From an uncultured Clostridia bacterium (GTDB lineage: Bacteria; Bacillota; Clostridia; Oscillospirales; Acutalibacteraceae): a stretch of DNA of 64,000 nucleotides. The notes beneath the pieces were generated by a model. It was given only the letters and a program-made list of their open reading frames with translations, did not search any database and was not told the origin of the DNA. Below, piece after piece: positions 43,893 to 52,030 of the stretch. The stretch lies in the NCBI GenBank assembly GCA_944384705.1, contig CALWUI010000019.1, positions 34,081 to 98,080 of the forward strand, given 5' to 3'. Numbering within the stretch: position 1 is the stretch's first letter; each line of letters opens with the position of its first letter. The position numbers and the translations under genes were made by a program.

Positions 43893-44115
43893 TGTTACCT
43901 CTGTACCTCTATTTTTCCCCCACACACCTTCTTATTAGAGTAAATATATAAATTAATTTTTGAGTGTGTGAATTAAATAAATCTCTATATAATAAATAAA
44001 TTTATTTTAGAGGTAACTAAGGTAACATATATAAAAACATTGGCTTTACTGTTGAGTTTAAGGGTGTTACCTCTTTCCGAAAATTGAGGTAACTTGAAGG
44101 TAACACGGGTAACAC
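43893..44115. promoter_or_regulatory. GGTAAC repeat cluster, candidate replication origin
   Basis: This non-coding stretch carries seven copies of GGTAAC or its complement, several extended to GAGGTAAC: GTTACCTCT near 43894 and 44066, GAGGTAAC near 44009 and 44086, and GGTAACA near 44020, 44099 and 44108. The sequence between them is very AT-rich (ATAATAAATAAATTTATTTT). Multiple short repeats beside an AT-rich block directly after the primase-helicase gene fit a phage origin; an operator for repeated regulator binding is the alternative. Confidence 0.55.
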
Positions 44116-44136
44116 ATATTTAGAGGGAGCAATCGT

Positions 44137-44427
44137 ATGAAAGAAAAGACGATAACAAATCAAATATTAAAATATCTAAAATCAGAGCCGGAATGCTTCG
44201 CATTTAAGGAGCACGGCGGTATGTACAGTACTGCTGGAATCCCTGATATTATTTGCTGTTATAGGGGAAAATTCGTGGCATTTGAAGTTAAGACCTTGAC
44301 GGGTAAGTTATCAAAGCTTCAGGAAATTACAATCAAACGAATAAATGAAGCTGGCGGTATGGCGATTAAAGTTATAAGTTTACAGGAAGTAAAAAACGTA
44401 TTGGAAGTAGTGATGCCGGAGAAATAA
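44137..44427 (+). CDS. VRR-NUC domain nuclease
   Basis: The 96-residue protein is a stand-alone VRR-NUC endonuclease of the PD-(D/E)XK fold. It has the pattern GIPDIICCYRGKFVAFEVKT (D in PDI, E and K in FEVK) and a glutamine-rich helix (SKLQEITIKRINEAGG). Phage versions act like Holliday junction resolvases during replication or packaging. The AGAGGGAGC site fits the ATG. Its place after the primase-helicase is typical of Clostridia siphophages. Confidence 0.92.
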   Translation: MKEKTITNQILKYLKSEPECFAFKEHGGMYSTAGIPDIICCYRGKFVAFEVKTLTGKLSKLQEITIKRINEAGGMAIKVISLQEVKNVLEVVMPEK

Positions 44428-44548
44428 ACTGCAAAGGACAAAGATACAGATTACGCGGATACAAATTACGAAAATACAAAGTCACAAAGAACAAAGTTGC
44501 AAAACTAGAGAATGTTTTTAAATTTGTAATTTATGGATGGTGACTTTT

Positions 44549-44755
44549 ATGGCCAATAAAAATATCAGATGTGTCTCATGTAAATTTGCAAAGAAAGATG
44601 TAGGTGTAAGCGAAAAAAAGTGGACAGCATTTATGTGTGATAATTCTGAAAGCGAATATTATAAGTCGTTATTAAACATCGACCCATTTGGAAACAAGCT
44701 GGGAAAAATAACCTGGAAAGGCTGCGAATATGGTGAGAGGAGAAATTCACGATGA
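44549..44755 (+). CDS. Small phage protein with Cys pairs
   Basis: From the ATG at 44549 (behind GGTGA) the protein has 68 residues. It has CVSCKFAKK near the N-terminus, CDN in the middle and WKGCEYGERR near the end, consistent with a small zinc-binding fold. An in-frame ATG at 44537 is possible. Its stop overlaps the next gene's ATG (CGATGA), so the two are coupled. Function unknown. Confidence 0.6.
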   Translation: MANKNIRCVSCKFAKKDVGVSEKKWTAFMCDNSESEYYKSLLNIDPFGNKLGKITWKGCEYGERRNSR

Positions 44756-45165
44756 CAGTAAAGGAATATCTCTCTCAGGCATATTATATAAATTTGCGTA
44801 TTAAATACAAATTGGATGAGTTAAAGTCATTGCGAGAACTTTCTACAAAGGTAAATTCTGTACTTTCTGATTTGCCGAGGAACAAAAACGCTCATCAGCA
44901 AATGGAGACAAACATAATTAAAATAATCGAATTGGAGCGGGAAATTGATAGTGAAGTACAACGATTAATTGACATCAAAAGTGATATCTCTGCGTTAATA
45001 AAAAGAGCAGAAAGCGATGAACATCGGTTAATTTTAGAGCTTCGGTATTTGCATTTAAAAAAGTGGGGTGAGATAGCACAGATAATGGGTTATGGAGTTG
45101 ATAATGTCTATAAAGTACATCGGTGTGCATTAAAAAATTTAAAATTTCCTGAAAGTTTACAGTAA
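44752..45165 (+). CDS. DUF1492 (ArpU-like) late transcription regulator
   Basis: The 137-residue protein has a coiled-coil N-terminal half and a C-terminal sigma-region-4-like helix-turn-helix (EHRLILELRYLHLKKWGEIAQ and GVDNVYKVHRCALKNL). It matches the DUF1492 family, which lies immediately before the terminase genes in many Bacillota prophages and is thought to activate late genes. It is the last gene before a terminator (45251-45280). Confidence 0.85.
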   Translation: MTVKEYLSQAYYINLRIKYKLDELKSLRELSTKVNSVLSDLPRNKNAHQQMETNIIKIIELEREIDSEVQRLIDIKSDISALIKRAESDEHRLILELRYLHLKKWGEIAQIMGYGVDNVYKVHRCALKNLKFPESLQ

Positions 45166-45250
45166 AATACAGTTTTGTCCACTTGAATTTATGTAGGAAT
45201 GCTGATATAGTTATAATCAGAGAAATAGTCTTAAATATGAGATTGTAACT

Positions 45251-45280
45251 AAAAGCTCTTGGAGAAATCCGAGAGCTTTT
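45251..45280 (+). terminator. Terminator closing the early/replication operon
   Basis: AAAAGCTCTTGGA (45251-45263) pairs with TCCGAGAGCTTTT (45268-45280) with one wobble and a 4-nt loop. It separates the replication module from the packaging module. Confidence 0.75.
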
Positions 45281-45314
45281 GCTATGCAAAAATATTTTAA
45301 GGAGAGTGTTATTC

Positions 45315-45668
45315 ATGCCCAAACGTCCAAGAAGCCCGTGTAGGTTTGCAGGATGTCCTGAACTTACGGAAGGCTTGTACTGTGACAAACATAGAAAGCT
45401 CAAAAACCGGTATTACAATAAATATAAACGTGATCCTAACACTTACAAACGGTATGGAACCAGATGGCGAAGAATCAGACAGCTTTACATCAAAGAACAT
45501 CCTGTTTGTGAAGTGTGCGAGAAACAAGGCAAGATTACTCCGGTGCAGGAAGTACACCACATTATTCCTCTTTCTCGAGGCGGCACACATCATGAAGACA
45601 ATTTAATGAGCCTTTGCAAAAGCTGTCATTCAAGGATTACAGCAACTGAAGGTGGCAGATGGAGATGA
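45315..45668 (+). CDS. Phage HNH endonuclease (packaging module)
   Basis: The 117-residue protein starts MPKRPRSPCRFAGCPE behind AAGGAGAGTG. It has two zinc-type Cys pairs at the N-terminus and an HNH domain, CEVCEKQG, VQEVHHIIPLSRGG, NLMSLCKSCHSR. HNH proteins encoded next to terminases in HK97-like phages assist DNA cleavage during packaging. The upstream in-frame extension to 45279 lacks a ribosome binding site. Confidence 0.9.
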   Translation: MPKRPRSPCRFAGCPELTEGLYCDKHRKLKNRYYNKYKRDPNTYKRYGTRWRRIRQLYIKEHPVCEVCEKQGKITPVQEVHHIIPLSRGGTHHEDNLMSLCKSCHSRITATEGGRWR

Positions 45669-45717
45669 GAGCATAAGCTTGGAACAATTGGCAACAATAA
45701 GATTGAGGTGAACTAAG

Positions 45718-45879
45718 ATGCCAAGTAACGAAATAAAAACAAATAAGTCATTTAAAGAGCCGGCTAACAATCAACAAAAATTAGTAAATGCAGTCAATTC
45801 TATTGATGCCAAGGAAGAAAATTTAGATTTGCAGCATAACACAAAAAGACGAGCTTTGGGACCGAATACTAAGAAATAA
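45718..45879 (+). CDS. Small phage protein, unknown (53 aa)
   Basis: An ATG behind TTGAGGTGAACTAAG opens a 53-residue polar, Asn/Lys-rich protein (MPSNEIKTNKSFKEPANN to RRALGPNTKK). Likely disordered. It lies between HNH and terminase small subunit genes, where small ORFs are common. No family is recognised. Confidence 0.5.
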   Translation: MPSNEIKTNKSFKEPANNQQKLVNAVNSIDAKEENLDLQHNTKRRALGPNTKK

Positions 45880-45897
45880 AGTCTGAGGGGGAACTTT

Positions 45898-46032
45898 ATG
45901 TCAAAACAAGGGATGAAACGACCAGAAGAACACAATCAATCAAAGCGAGGGCCAGTGGTTCCGGAAATACAAGGCAAAGCAAAACATGGGAAAACAAAAG
46001 TAATAAAGCCTAATCCGCCGCCTGAAAATTAA
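45898..46032 (+). CDS. Small phage protein, unknown (44 aa)
   Basis: An ATG behind GAGGGGGAAC opens a 44-residue Pro/Lys-rich protein (MSKQGMKRPEEHNQSKRG to KPNPPPEN). It is 18 nt from the previous small ORF and directly before a terminator. Basic and probably disordered. Function unknown. Confidence 0.5.
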   Translation: MSKQGMKRPEEHNQSKRGPVVPEIQGKAKHGKTKVIKPNPPPEN

Positions 46033-46049
46033 AATTTAATATACAGAGG

Positions 46050-46078
46050 ACGTCTGAACTCAAACTCAGGCGTTTTTT
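46050..46078 (+). terminator. Terminator before the terminase region
   Basis: ACGTCTGA (46050-46057) pairs with TCAGGCGT (46066-46073) with one wobble, followed by TTTTTATTT. Confidence 0.75.
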
Positions 46079-46169
46079 ATTTGGTAAGGATATAGATATG
46101 TGCAAAATATGTACATAAAAAATGTAGAAAAAGGGTGAAATGGGGGTATAAAAATCTCTGTGAAAGATG

Positions 46170-46211
46170 TCGAACCCAACGGGCGTGGAGTGTCACGCAC
46201 AAAAAGTTCGA
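46170..46211. promoter_or_regulatory. Structured element upstream of terS, candidate packaging site
   Basis: TCGAAC (46170-46175) pairs with GTTCGA (46206-46211) and encloses a second hairpin GCGTG (46183-46187) / CACGC (46194-46198). The spot 45 nt before the terminase small subunit gene is where cos or pac sites are often found. The T-loop-like GTTCGATTC made me consider a tRNA, but no acceptor or anticodon stem exists. Confidence 0.4.
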
Positions 46212-46255
46212 TTCAAACCTGCTATTAAAAAAATATAAAAAAGGGGTGAAAAATT

Positions 46256-46834
46256 TTGGCAAAAGACGGAACAAATCGAGGTGGAAGGCGAGTTAGAGCC
46301 GGAAATAAGCCAGTTTCTTTGGCTGACAAAATGGCGGCAGGAAAATCGGCGAATGTACTAGATATTTCGGAGTTTGAAGTAGATGAACAATTTGATTTAA
46401 ATGACTTTTCAGAGATGTCAGAGTTACAAGGTGAAAACATACCAAAACCGAGTGAATATTTAAATGCACAGCAGAAAAACGGAAAACCTCTGGGCGCAGA
46501 TAGAATTTTCAGGGAAACGTGGATATGGCTGAAAGAGCGAAGGTGTGAGAAATTCGTAAATCCACGGCTTGTCGAGGTTTACTCACAGGCGTTTGCAAGG
46601 TTTATTCAGTGCGAGGAAGCCATAAGTACATTCGGATTTTTAGGAAAACATCCAACAACAGGAAATGCTATAGCTAACCCATTTGTGCAGATGAGCATTT
46701 CGTTTCAGAAGCAGGCAAACCTTCTTTGGTACGAGATTTTTGATATAGTTAAACAGAACTGTTCTACTGAATTTGTTGACACACCGCAAAACGATGATAT
46801 GGAGTTGCTTTTAACAGCTAGGAGGCATAAGTGA
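46256..46834 (+). CDS. terS: Phage terminase small subunit (P27 family)
   Basis: The 192-residue protein starts at TTG behind AAGGGGTG: MAKDGTNRGGRRVRAGNKP, a Gly/Arg-rich N-terminus characteristic of P27-type small terminases. A helical DNA-binding and oligomerisation region follows (RIFRETWIWLKERRCEKFVNP in pieces, and GKHPTTGNAIANPFVQMS). It recognises phage DNA and recruits the large subunit for packaging. The large subunit is 2.7 kb downstream because the RhuM-Fic and methyltransferase genes lie between them. Confidence 0.9.
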   Translation: MAKDGTNRGGRRVRAGNKPVSLADKMAAGKSANVLDISEFEVDEQFDLNDFSEMSELQGENIPKPSEYLNAQQKNGKPLGADRIFRETWIWLKERRCEKFVNPRLVEVYSQAFARFIQCEEAISTFGFLGKHPTTGNAIANPFVQMSISFQKQANLLWYEIFDIVKQNCSTEFVDTPQNDDMELLLTARRHK

Positions 46835-46965
46835 TGCGGGATGCAACATGGATTTTAGCGTTAATTTCACTGTTGGGCACAGTATTCAATATTCGAAAAA
46901 GAGTGATTTGCTTTTATTACGAGCTTGCAAGTAACAAGGTTCCAGGGCCCCGTAGAAAATTTTAA
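46834..46965 (+). CDS. Small single-span membrane peptide (43 aa)
   Basis: The ATG overlaps the last base of the terS stop, behind AGGAGG. The product has one hydrophobic helix (WILALISLLGTVFNI) and a basic end (PGPRRKF). It is coupled to terS but unrecognised. The 46966-47186 gap after it holds no other supported feature. Confidence 0.45.
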   Translation: MRDATWILALISLLGTVFNIRKRVICFYYELASNKVPGPRRKF

Positions 46966-47186
46966 TTTTCGTGACGGGTGGAGGTTCTTACATATGAATC
47001 ATTGGAGACGTTTGCTGTTTTATTCTGGATTACACAAATGGAGTGCATGGCCGAGCATTACTTGATTTTGTACAGATAATTTTAGCCTTTTGTGGGATTT
47101 TGTCGTGAGAGATTACTAAAAGTTGAATATTAAAATAATAAGAGTTATCATGAAGAATATAACAAATTGCTGGGAGATAAATATTC

Positions 47187-48119
47187 ATGGAAAAGAAAAC
47201 AGAACTAGTGATTTTTAAAGCACAAGACGGCAACATAAAATTGAATGTCAATATCGAAAACGAAACGGTATGGCTTTCATTGGATCAAATGTCAGAGCTG
47301 TTTGAGAGAGATAAATCAACAATTTCACGGCATATAAAGAATATATTTAAAGATGGAGAATTGTCTCAAAATTCAGTTGTTGCAAATTTTGCAACAACTG
47401 CTTCAGATGGAAAAGTATACGATGTTACTTTTTATGATTTAGATGTTATAATTTCGGTCGGATATAGAGTAAAATCCAAGCGTGGAGTAGAGTTTCGCAA
47501 ATGGGCAAATGAAGTTTTAAAAAATTACATACTAAAAGGCTACGCTGTTAATAATAATCGTATAAATCAGCTTGGAGAGATTGTACGTATTATGAAAAGA
47601 GCCAACAACCAACTTGAAAGTGGACAGATTCTGGATGTGATTGAAAAATACACAGCGGCACTTAATTTGTTGGACGATTACGACCATCAGAAAATAAAAA
47701 AACCTGAGGGAACTAAATCAACTTATGTTTTGAAGTACGATGAGTGCAAAGATGTAATCCTTAAAATGCGGTTTGCAGAGGAAAGCGATTTGTTTGGAAA
47801 CGAGAAGGATAATTCTTTTGAGTCAAGTATTAATGCGATTTATCAGACATTTGGCGGTCAAGAAGTTTATCCTTCGATTGAGGAAAAAGCTGCAAATCTT
47901 TTATATTTTATAGCTAAAAATCATTCATTTTCTGACGGCAACAAACGAATTGCTGCAGCCATGTTCCTTTATTTTCTTGACAAAAATGAAGCCCTCTTTG
48001 AAAACGGCAAGAAAATAATAGACGATTACACTTTGGTTGCTATCACAATAATGATTGCGGAATCGAAACCACAAGAAAAAGAAACACTAATAAAATTAAT
48101 AATGAATTTTTTGAGCTGA
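47187..48119 (+). CDS. RhuM-Fic/DOC fusion protein
   Basis: The 310-residue protein has an N-terminal RhuM-type domain (WLSLDQMSELFERDKSTISRH, a helix-turn-helix-like segment, then YRVKSKRGVEFRKWANEVLK). The C-terminal Fic/DOC domain has the catalytic motif HSFSDGNKR (about 247-255), complete with histidine and arginine. Fic domains transfer AMP or phosphate to target proteins, and Doc-type ones inactivate EF-Tu. It sits between the terminase subunits, where it is not needed for packaging, so it is cargo: possibly a superinfection-exclusion or toxin factor. No separate antitoxin gene is next to it. Confidence 0.88.
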   Translation: MEKKTELVIFKAQDGNIKLNVNIENETVWLSLDQMSELFERDKSTISRHIKNIFKDGELSQNSVVANFATTASDGKVYDVTFYDLDVIISVGYRVKSKRGVEFRKWANEVLKNYILKGYAVNNNRINQLGEIVRIMKRANNQLESGQILDVIEKYTAALNLLDDYDHQKIKKPEGTKSTYVLKYDECKDVILKMRFAEESDLFGNEKDNSFESSINAIYQTFGGQEVYPSIEEKAANLLYFIAKNHSFSDGNKRIAAAMFLYFLDKNEALFENGKKIIDDYTLVAITIMIAESKPQEKETLIKLIMNFLS

Positions 48120-48203
48120 ATATAAAAAATATTGTTGTAGGTGCGTCTTGAAAAAGAGGTGCCTTTTTGTTATGTAAAATAGTTAAGTGAGGTGATCAGA
48201 ATT

Positions 48204-49454
48204 TTGCAAATAGAAAAAATAGTGATTTCAAAACTGGTTCCTGCCAAATATAATCCGCGTAAGGACTTAAAACCGGGAGATGCTGAATACGAAAAATTAA
48301 AGCGTTCAGTTGAAGAATTTGGTTACGTTGAGCCGATTATTTGGAATAAAACAACCAGAAGAGTTATAGGAGGACATCAAAGATTAAAAGTTCTTGTCGA
48401 TTTTGGACTAAAAGAAGTTGATTGTGTAGTTGTTGAGTTTTCTGAAGAAAAAGAAAAAGCGCTAAATATTGCGCTCAACAAAATCAACGGAGAGTGGGAT
48501 ACCGATAAACTTGCAATGCTTATTTCTGACTTACAAGGTTCAGATTTTGATGTATCGCTGACGGGCTTTGAAGAGGCCGAGATTGCCGACTTATTTGAAA
48601 AAACAGGAGAAAAAGAAGTCCGAGATGATGACTTTGACTTGACCGCCGCGCTGGAAAAAGCCTCATTTGTGGAACGCGGAGATATCTGGATAGTCGGCAG
48701 ACACAGATTAATGTGTGGAGATGCAACAAGCGCTGAAGATGTAACTGCATTAATGGACAGAAAACGTGCAAACTTAGTTGTAACAGACCCACCATATAAT
48801 TGCTCATATGAAGGTGGCACAGGAATGAAAATTATAAATGATAGCTGGGATAACTCAAAAAAATTTTATCAGTTCCTTTTGGATGCGTTTAAAAATGCAT
48901 ATGACAACTTATCAGACGGTTCCGCTTTTTATTGTTTTCATTCTGATGCTGAGAAAGTAAATTTTTTTAATGCTACAGTAGATGCAGGATTTCATTATTC
49001 AACGACATGCATATGGGTGAAAAATGCTCTCGTAATTGGTAGAATGGATTATCAAATGCGGCACGAACCAATTATTTATGCATTCAAAAATACAGCTAAA
49101 CACAAATTTTATGGGGATAGAAAACAGACAACCGTTTGGGAATTTGATAGACCTGCAAAATCAAAACTTCATCCGACAACAAAACCGTTATCTTTGGTAG
49201 CATATCCGATAAAAATGTCTTCACAGGAAAATGGGATCGTTCTAGACTTGTTTGGAGGCAGTGGCTCGACTCTTGTAGCATGTGAGCAGATAAATCGAAT
49301 TTGTTACATGATGGAACTTGACGAAAAATATGCATCTGTAATTTTGAGACGAGCTGTCGAAAATGGAATATCACCAAACGATATTTATGTTCTTCGAGAC
49401 AAGGCGCAAATTCCTTATGCTGAACTTGTGAAAGAGATTTATCTTAAAGCTTAA
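48204..49454 (+). CDS. ParB-domain DNA methyltransferase
   Basis: The protein (416 residues from TTG at 48204 behind GAGGTGATC; 420 from a GTG at 48192) joins an N-terminal ParB/sulfiredoxin-like domain (YNPRKDLKPGDAEYEKL, VIGGHQRLKVL) to an N4/N6 amino-methyltransferase. DPPYNCSYEGG (about 194) is the catalytic motif and LDLFGGSGST (about 348) the S-adenosylmethionine site, so it is of the beta order. This fusion is frequent near phage terminases and probably protects prophage DNA from host restriction or marks it for packaging. All key motifs are intact. Confidence 0.92.
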   Translation: MQIEKIVISKLVPAKYNPRKDLKPGDAEYEKLKRSVEEFGYVEPIIWNKTTRRVIGGHQRLKVLVDFGLKEVDCVVVEFSEEKEKALNIALNKINGEWDTDKLAMLISDLQGSDFDVSLTGFEEAEIADLFEKTGEKEVRDDDFDLTAALEKASFVERGDIWIVGRHRLMCGDATSAEDVTALMDRKRANLVVTDPPYNCSYEGGTGMKIINDSWDNSKKFYQFLLDAFKNAYDNLSDGSAFYCFHSDAEKVNFFNATVDAGFHYSTTCIWVKNALVIGRMDYQMRHEPIIYAFKNTAKHKFYGDRKQTTVWEFDRPAKSKLHPTTKPLSLVAYPIKMSSQENGIVLDLFGGSGSTLVACEQINRICYMMELDEKYASVILRRAVENGISPNDIYVLRDKAQIPYAELVKEIYLKA

Positions 49455-49513
49455 TGTAAAACAATTTATTTGTGATATTGATTTAGCAATGAAGGGTGGG
49501 TTGTGAGAAATTC

Positions 49514-51117
49514 ATGAGGAAACTAAAAAATTACAAGCCAACAAAATTTATGGCAAAAGGTTCTCATTATGATAAAAAAATGGCAGATTACGCGGTTCAG
49601 TTTATTTTGAATGTCTGTGTCACACTAAAGGTACGTGGGCAGGAAAGCAATTTGAATTACTTGAGTGGCAGGAACAAATTATAAGAGATTTATTTGGGAT
49701 TTTAAAGCCTAATGGGTATCGCCAGTTTAACACAGCTTATGTCGAAATTCCTAAAAAAATGGGGAAGAGTGAACTTGCCGCGGCAGTAGCGTTACTTCTT
49801 TGCTGTGGAGACGGAGAAGAACGAGCTGAAGTTTATGGCTGTGCAGCTGACAGGCAGCAGGCATCGATCGTTTTTGAAGTTGCTGCCGATATGGTTAGGA
49901 TGTGCCCAGCCTTAGCAAAAAGAATAAAACTCTTAACTTCGCAAAAACGTATTATTTATAAGCCAACCAACAGTTTTTATCAGGTATTATCAGCAGAAGC
50001 GTATTCGAAGCATGGATTTAATATTCATGGAGTGATCTTTGATGAATTACATACGCAGCCAAATAGAAAACTTTTCTATGTTATGACAAAAGGTTCAGGT
50101 GACGCAAGAACACAGCCGCTATACTTTTTAATAACAACAGCTGGAAACGATACACACAGCATTTGTTATGAAACGCATCAAAAAGCCAAAGACATCCTTG
50201 AAGGAAGAAAAATTGACCCAACATTTTATCCTGTGATTTACGGAGCAGAAGAGTCGGATGATTGGACAGATCCGAAAATCTGGGAAAAAGCGAATCCATC
50301 TCTTGGAATTACAGTTGGTATTGACAAAGTTAAAGCAGCGTGTGAATCAGCAAAGCAAAACCCCGCAGAAGAGAATAGTTTTAGGCAGCTTCGGCTAAAT
50401 CAATGGGTAAAACAGGCAGTAAGGTGGATGCCGATGGATAAATGGAACGCCTGTAGCTTTAATGTGAATGAAGAAGAGCTGCGTGGCAGAGTCTGCTATG
50501 GTGGTTTAGATTTATCCTCAACAACGGATATTACCGCGTTTGTGCTGATATTTCCGCCATTATATGAAGAAGATAAATATCACATTCTCCCCTATTTTTG
50601 GCTACCGGAAGACAATCTTACCCTCAGAGTAAATCGTGACCATGTACCTTACGATGTGTGGCAGAGACAAGGGTATCTTCAAACTACTGAGGGCAATGTA
50701 GTCCACTATGGCTATATTGAAAAATTCATCGAAGAGCTTGGAAAGAAGTACAACATACGAGAAATAGCCTTTGACCGCTGGGGCGCAGTACAGATGGTTC
50801 AAAATCTTGAAGGCATGGGGTTTACAGTTGTTCCATTTGGGCAGGGATTTAAAGATATGAGCCCTCCAACTAGGGAACTTATGAAACTCACTTTAGAGCA
50901 GAAGATTGCGCATGGTGGGCATCCGGTACTGAGTTGGATGATGGACAACATATTTATTCGTACTGACCCAGCAGGGAATATCAAGCCCGATAAAGAAAAA
51001 TCCACAGAGAAAATAGATGGAGTTGTTGCAACAATAATGGCGTTAGACCGAGCTATTCGGAATCTGGGTGAAAGCTATAATTCTGTCTACGAGGAGAGAG
51101 GTTTACTCATTCTTTAA
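49514..51117 (+). pseudogene. terL: Phage terminase large subunit, frameshifted
   Basis: The ATG at 49514 opens MRKLKNYKPTKFMAKGSHY..., a normal TerL start. The frame is lost near 49605-49612 (ATTTTG), where one more T would give FIFECLCHTKGTWAGKQF and continue to 51117. Downstream the Walker A-like VEIPKKMGKSELAA, Walker B-like GVIFDELH and the nuclease acidic residues (CYGGLDLSSTTDITAFV) are intact. The ATG at 49759 lies inside Walker A, so no functional protein starts there. Either the prophage is packaging-defective or one base is missing from the assembly. Confidence 0.88.
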
Positions 51118-51156
51118 TCGAGCAAGGCGGCAAAATAAAATATTAATTTGTTTTTA

Positions 51157-51183
51157 ATGTCAACAGAAATGTTGGCATTTTGT
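51157..51183 (+). terminator. Terminator after terL
   Basis: ATGTCAAC (51157-51164) pairs with GTTGGCAT (51171-51178) with one wobble, followed by TTTGTTATTTT. Confidence 0.65.
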
Positions 51184-51215
51184 TATTTTAAAAAATTTTT
51201 TTGTAGGGTTTATTT

Positions 51216-52000
51216 GTGAACAACTTAAAAGTATTTAAAAACCAAGAGTTTGGTGAAGTCAGAACGGTAATAATCAATGATGAGCCATATTTTGTGGGGA
51301 AAGATGTTGCTGAAATTCTCGGGTACCAAAACGGTAGTCGAGATATAAATAGACATGTCGATACTGAAGACAGGCAAAAAAACCATGGTATTTGATGGCA
51401 ATCAAGATAAAGAGACAATAGTTATCAACGAGAGTGGTCTCTATAGTTTGATTTTATCAAGCAAACTGCCAAGTGCGAAAAAATTTAAACATTGGGTGAC
51501 AAGCGAGGTTTTACCGTCGATCCGCAAACATGGAATGTATGCGATTGATGATTTAATTGCCGATCCGGATTTAGGCATTGCGGCTCTTAATGCATTAAAA
51601 GCAGAACGAGAGAAAAATAAAAAACTCAAGCAGTCAGTAGCAGTGCAGACTCAGCAAATTTCAGAGCTGACGCCGAAAGCGAGCTATTATAAAGTTGTGC
51701 TTAATTGTAAAGATTTGGTTTCAATATCAACAATATATAAGGATTACGGCTGGAGCGGCGCGGAGCCCGCGCAGGCAAGTCGCGTAACAAAGTTAGAGCC
51801 TAGTTATAACACTTTTTTGCTCGCGGCTTAATCTTATGTGTATAAAGGGCTATACAAGCACGAAAACTCCCACTTATCTTGATAATGACGGTCAACACAC
51901 GAAAGTTCACACGTATTGGACACAGAAAGGACGACTATTTATCTACGAATTATTAAAAGAAGACGGGATATATCCCAATATCGAAAAATTAATAGGTTAA
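51216..52000 (+). pseudogene. Phage antirepressor (BRO-N and KilAC), disrupted
   Basis: A GTG opens VFKNQEFGEVRTVIINDEPYF, the BRO-N domain. A seven-A run near 51375-51381 shifts the frame; with six As it would read EDRQKTMVFDGNQ and go on through the rest of BRO-N. The KilAC part starts well (SISTIYKDYGW), then from about 51753 a GC-rich, unrelated-looking stretch ends the frame at 51831. Typical KilAC coding (HTYWTQKGRLFIYELLKEDG) resumes in another frame to 52000. At least two lesions mean it is not functional as read. Intact relatives relieve repression in temperate phages. Confidence 0.82.
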
Positions 52001-52030
52001 AAATTAAATGCTAGAAAGGTTTTTGTTGAT

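Noticed and set aside
43893..44115. CRISPR array
   Set aside because: The repeats are only 6-9 nt, in both orientations and irregularly spaced. No cas genes and no array are seen in the window.
46151..46230. Possible tRNA (GTTCGATTC resembles a T-loop)
   Set aside because: No 7-bp acceptor stem or 5-bp anticodon stem can be formed; the pairing found is a nested hairpin.
51216..52000. Diversity-generating retroelement variable region in the antirepressor
   Set aside because: There is no reverse transcriptase or template repeat in the window; the changes include frame breaks and GC-rich sequence rather than A-specific substitutions.
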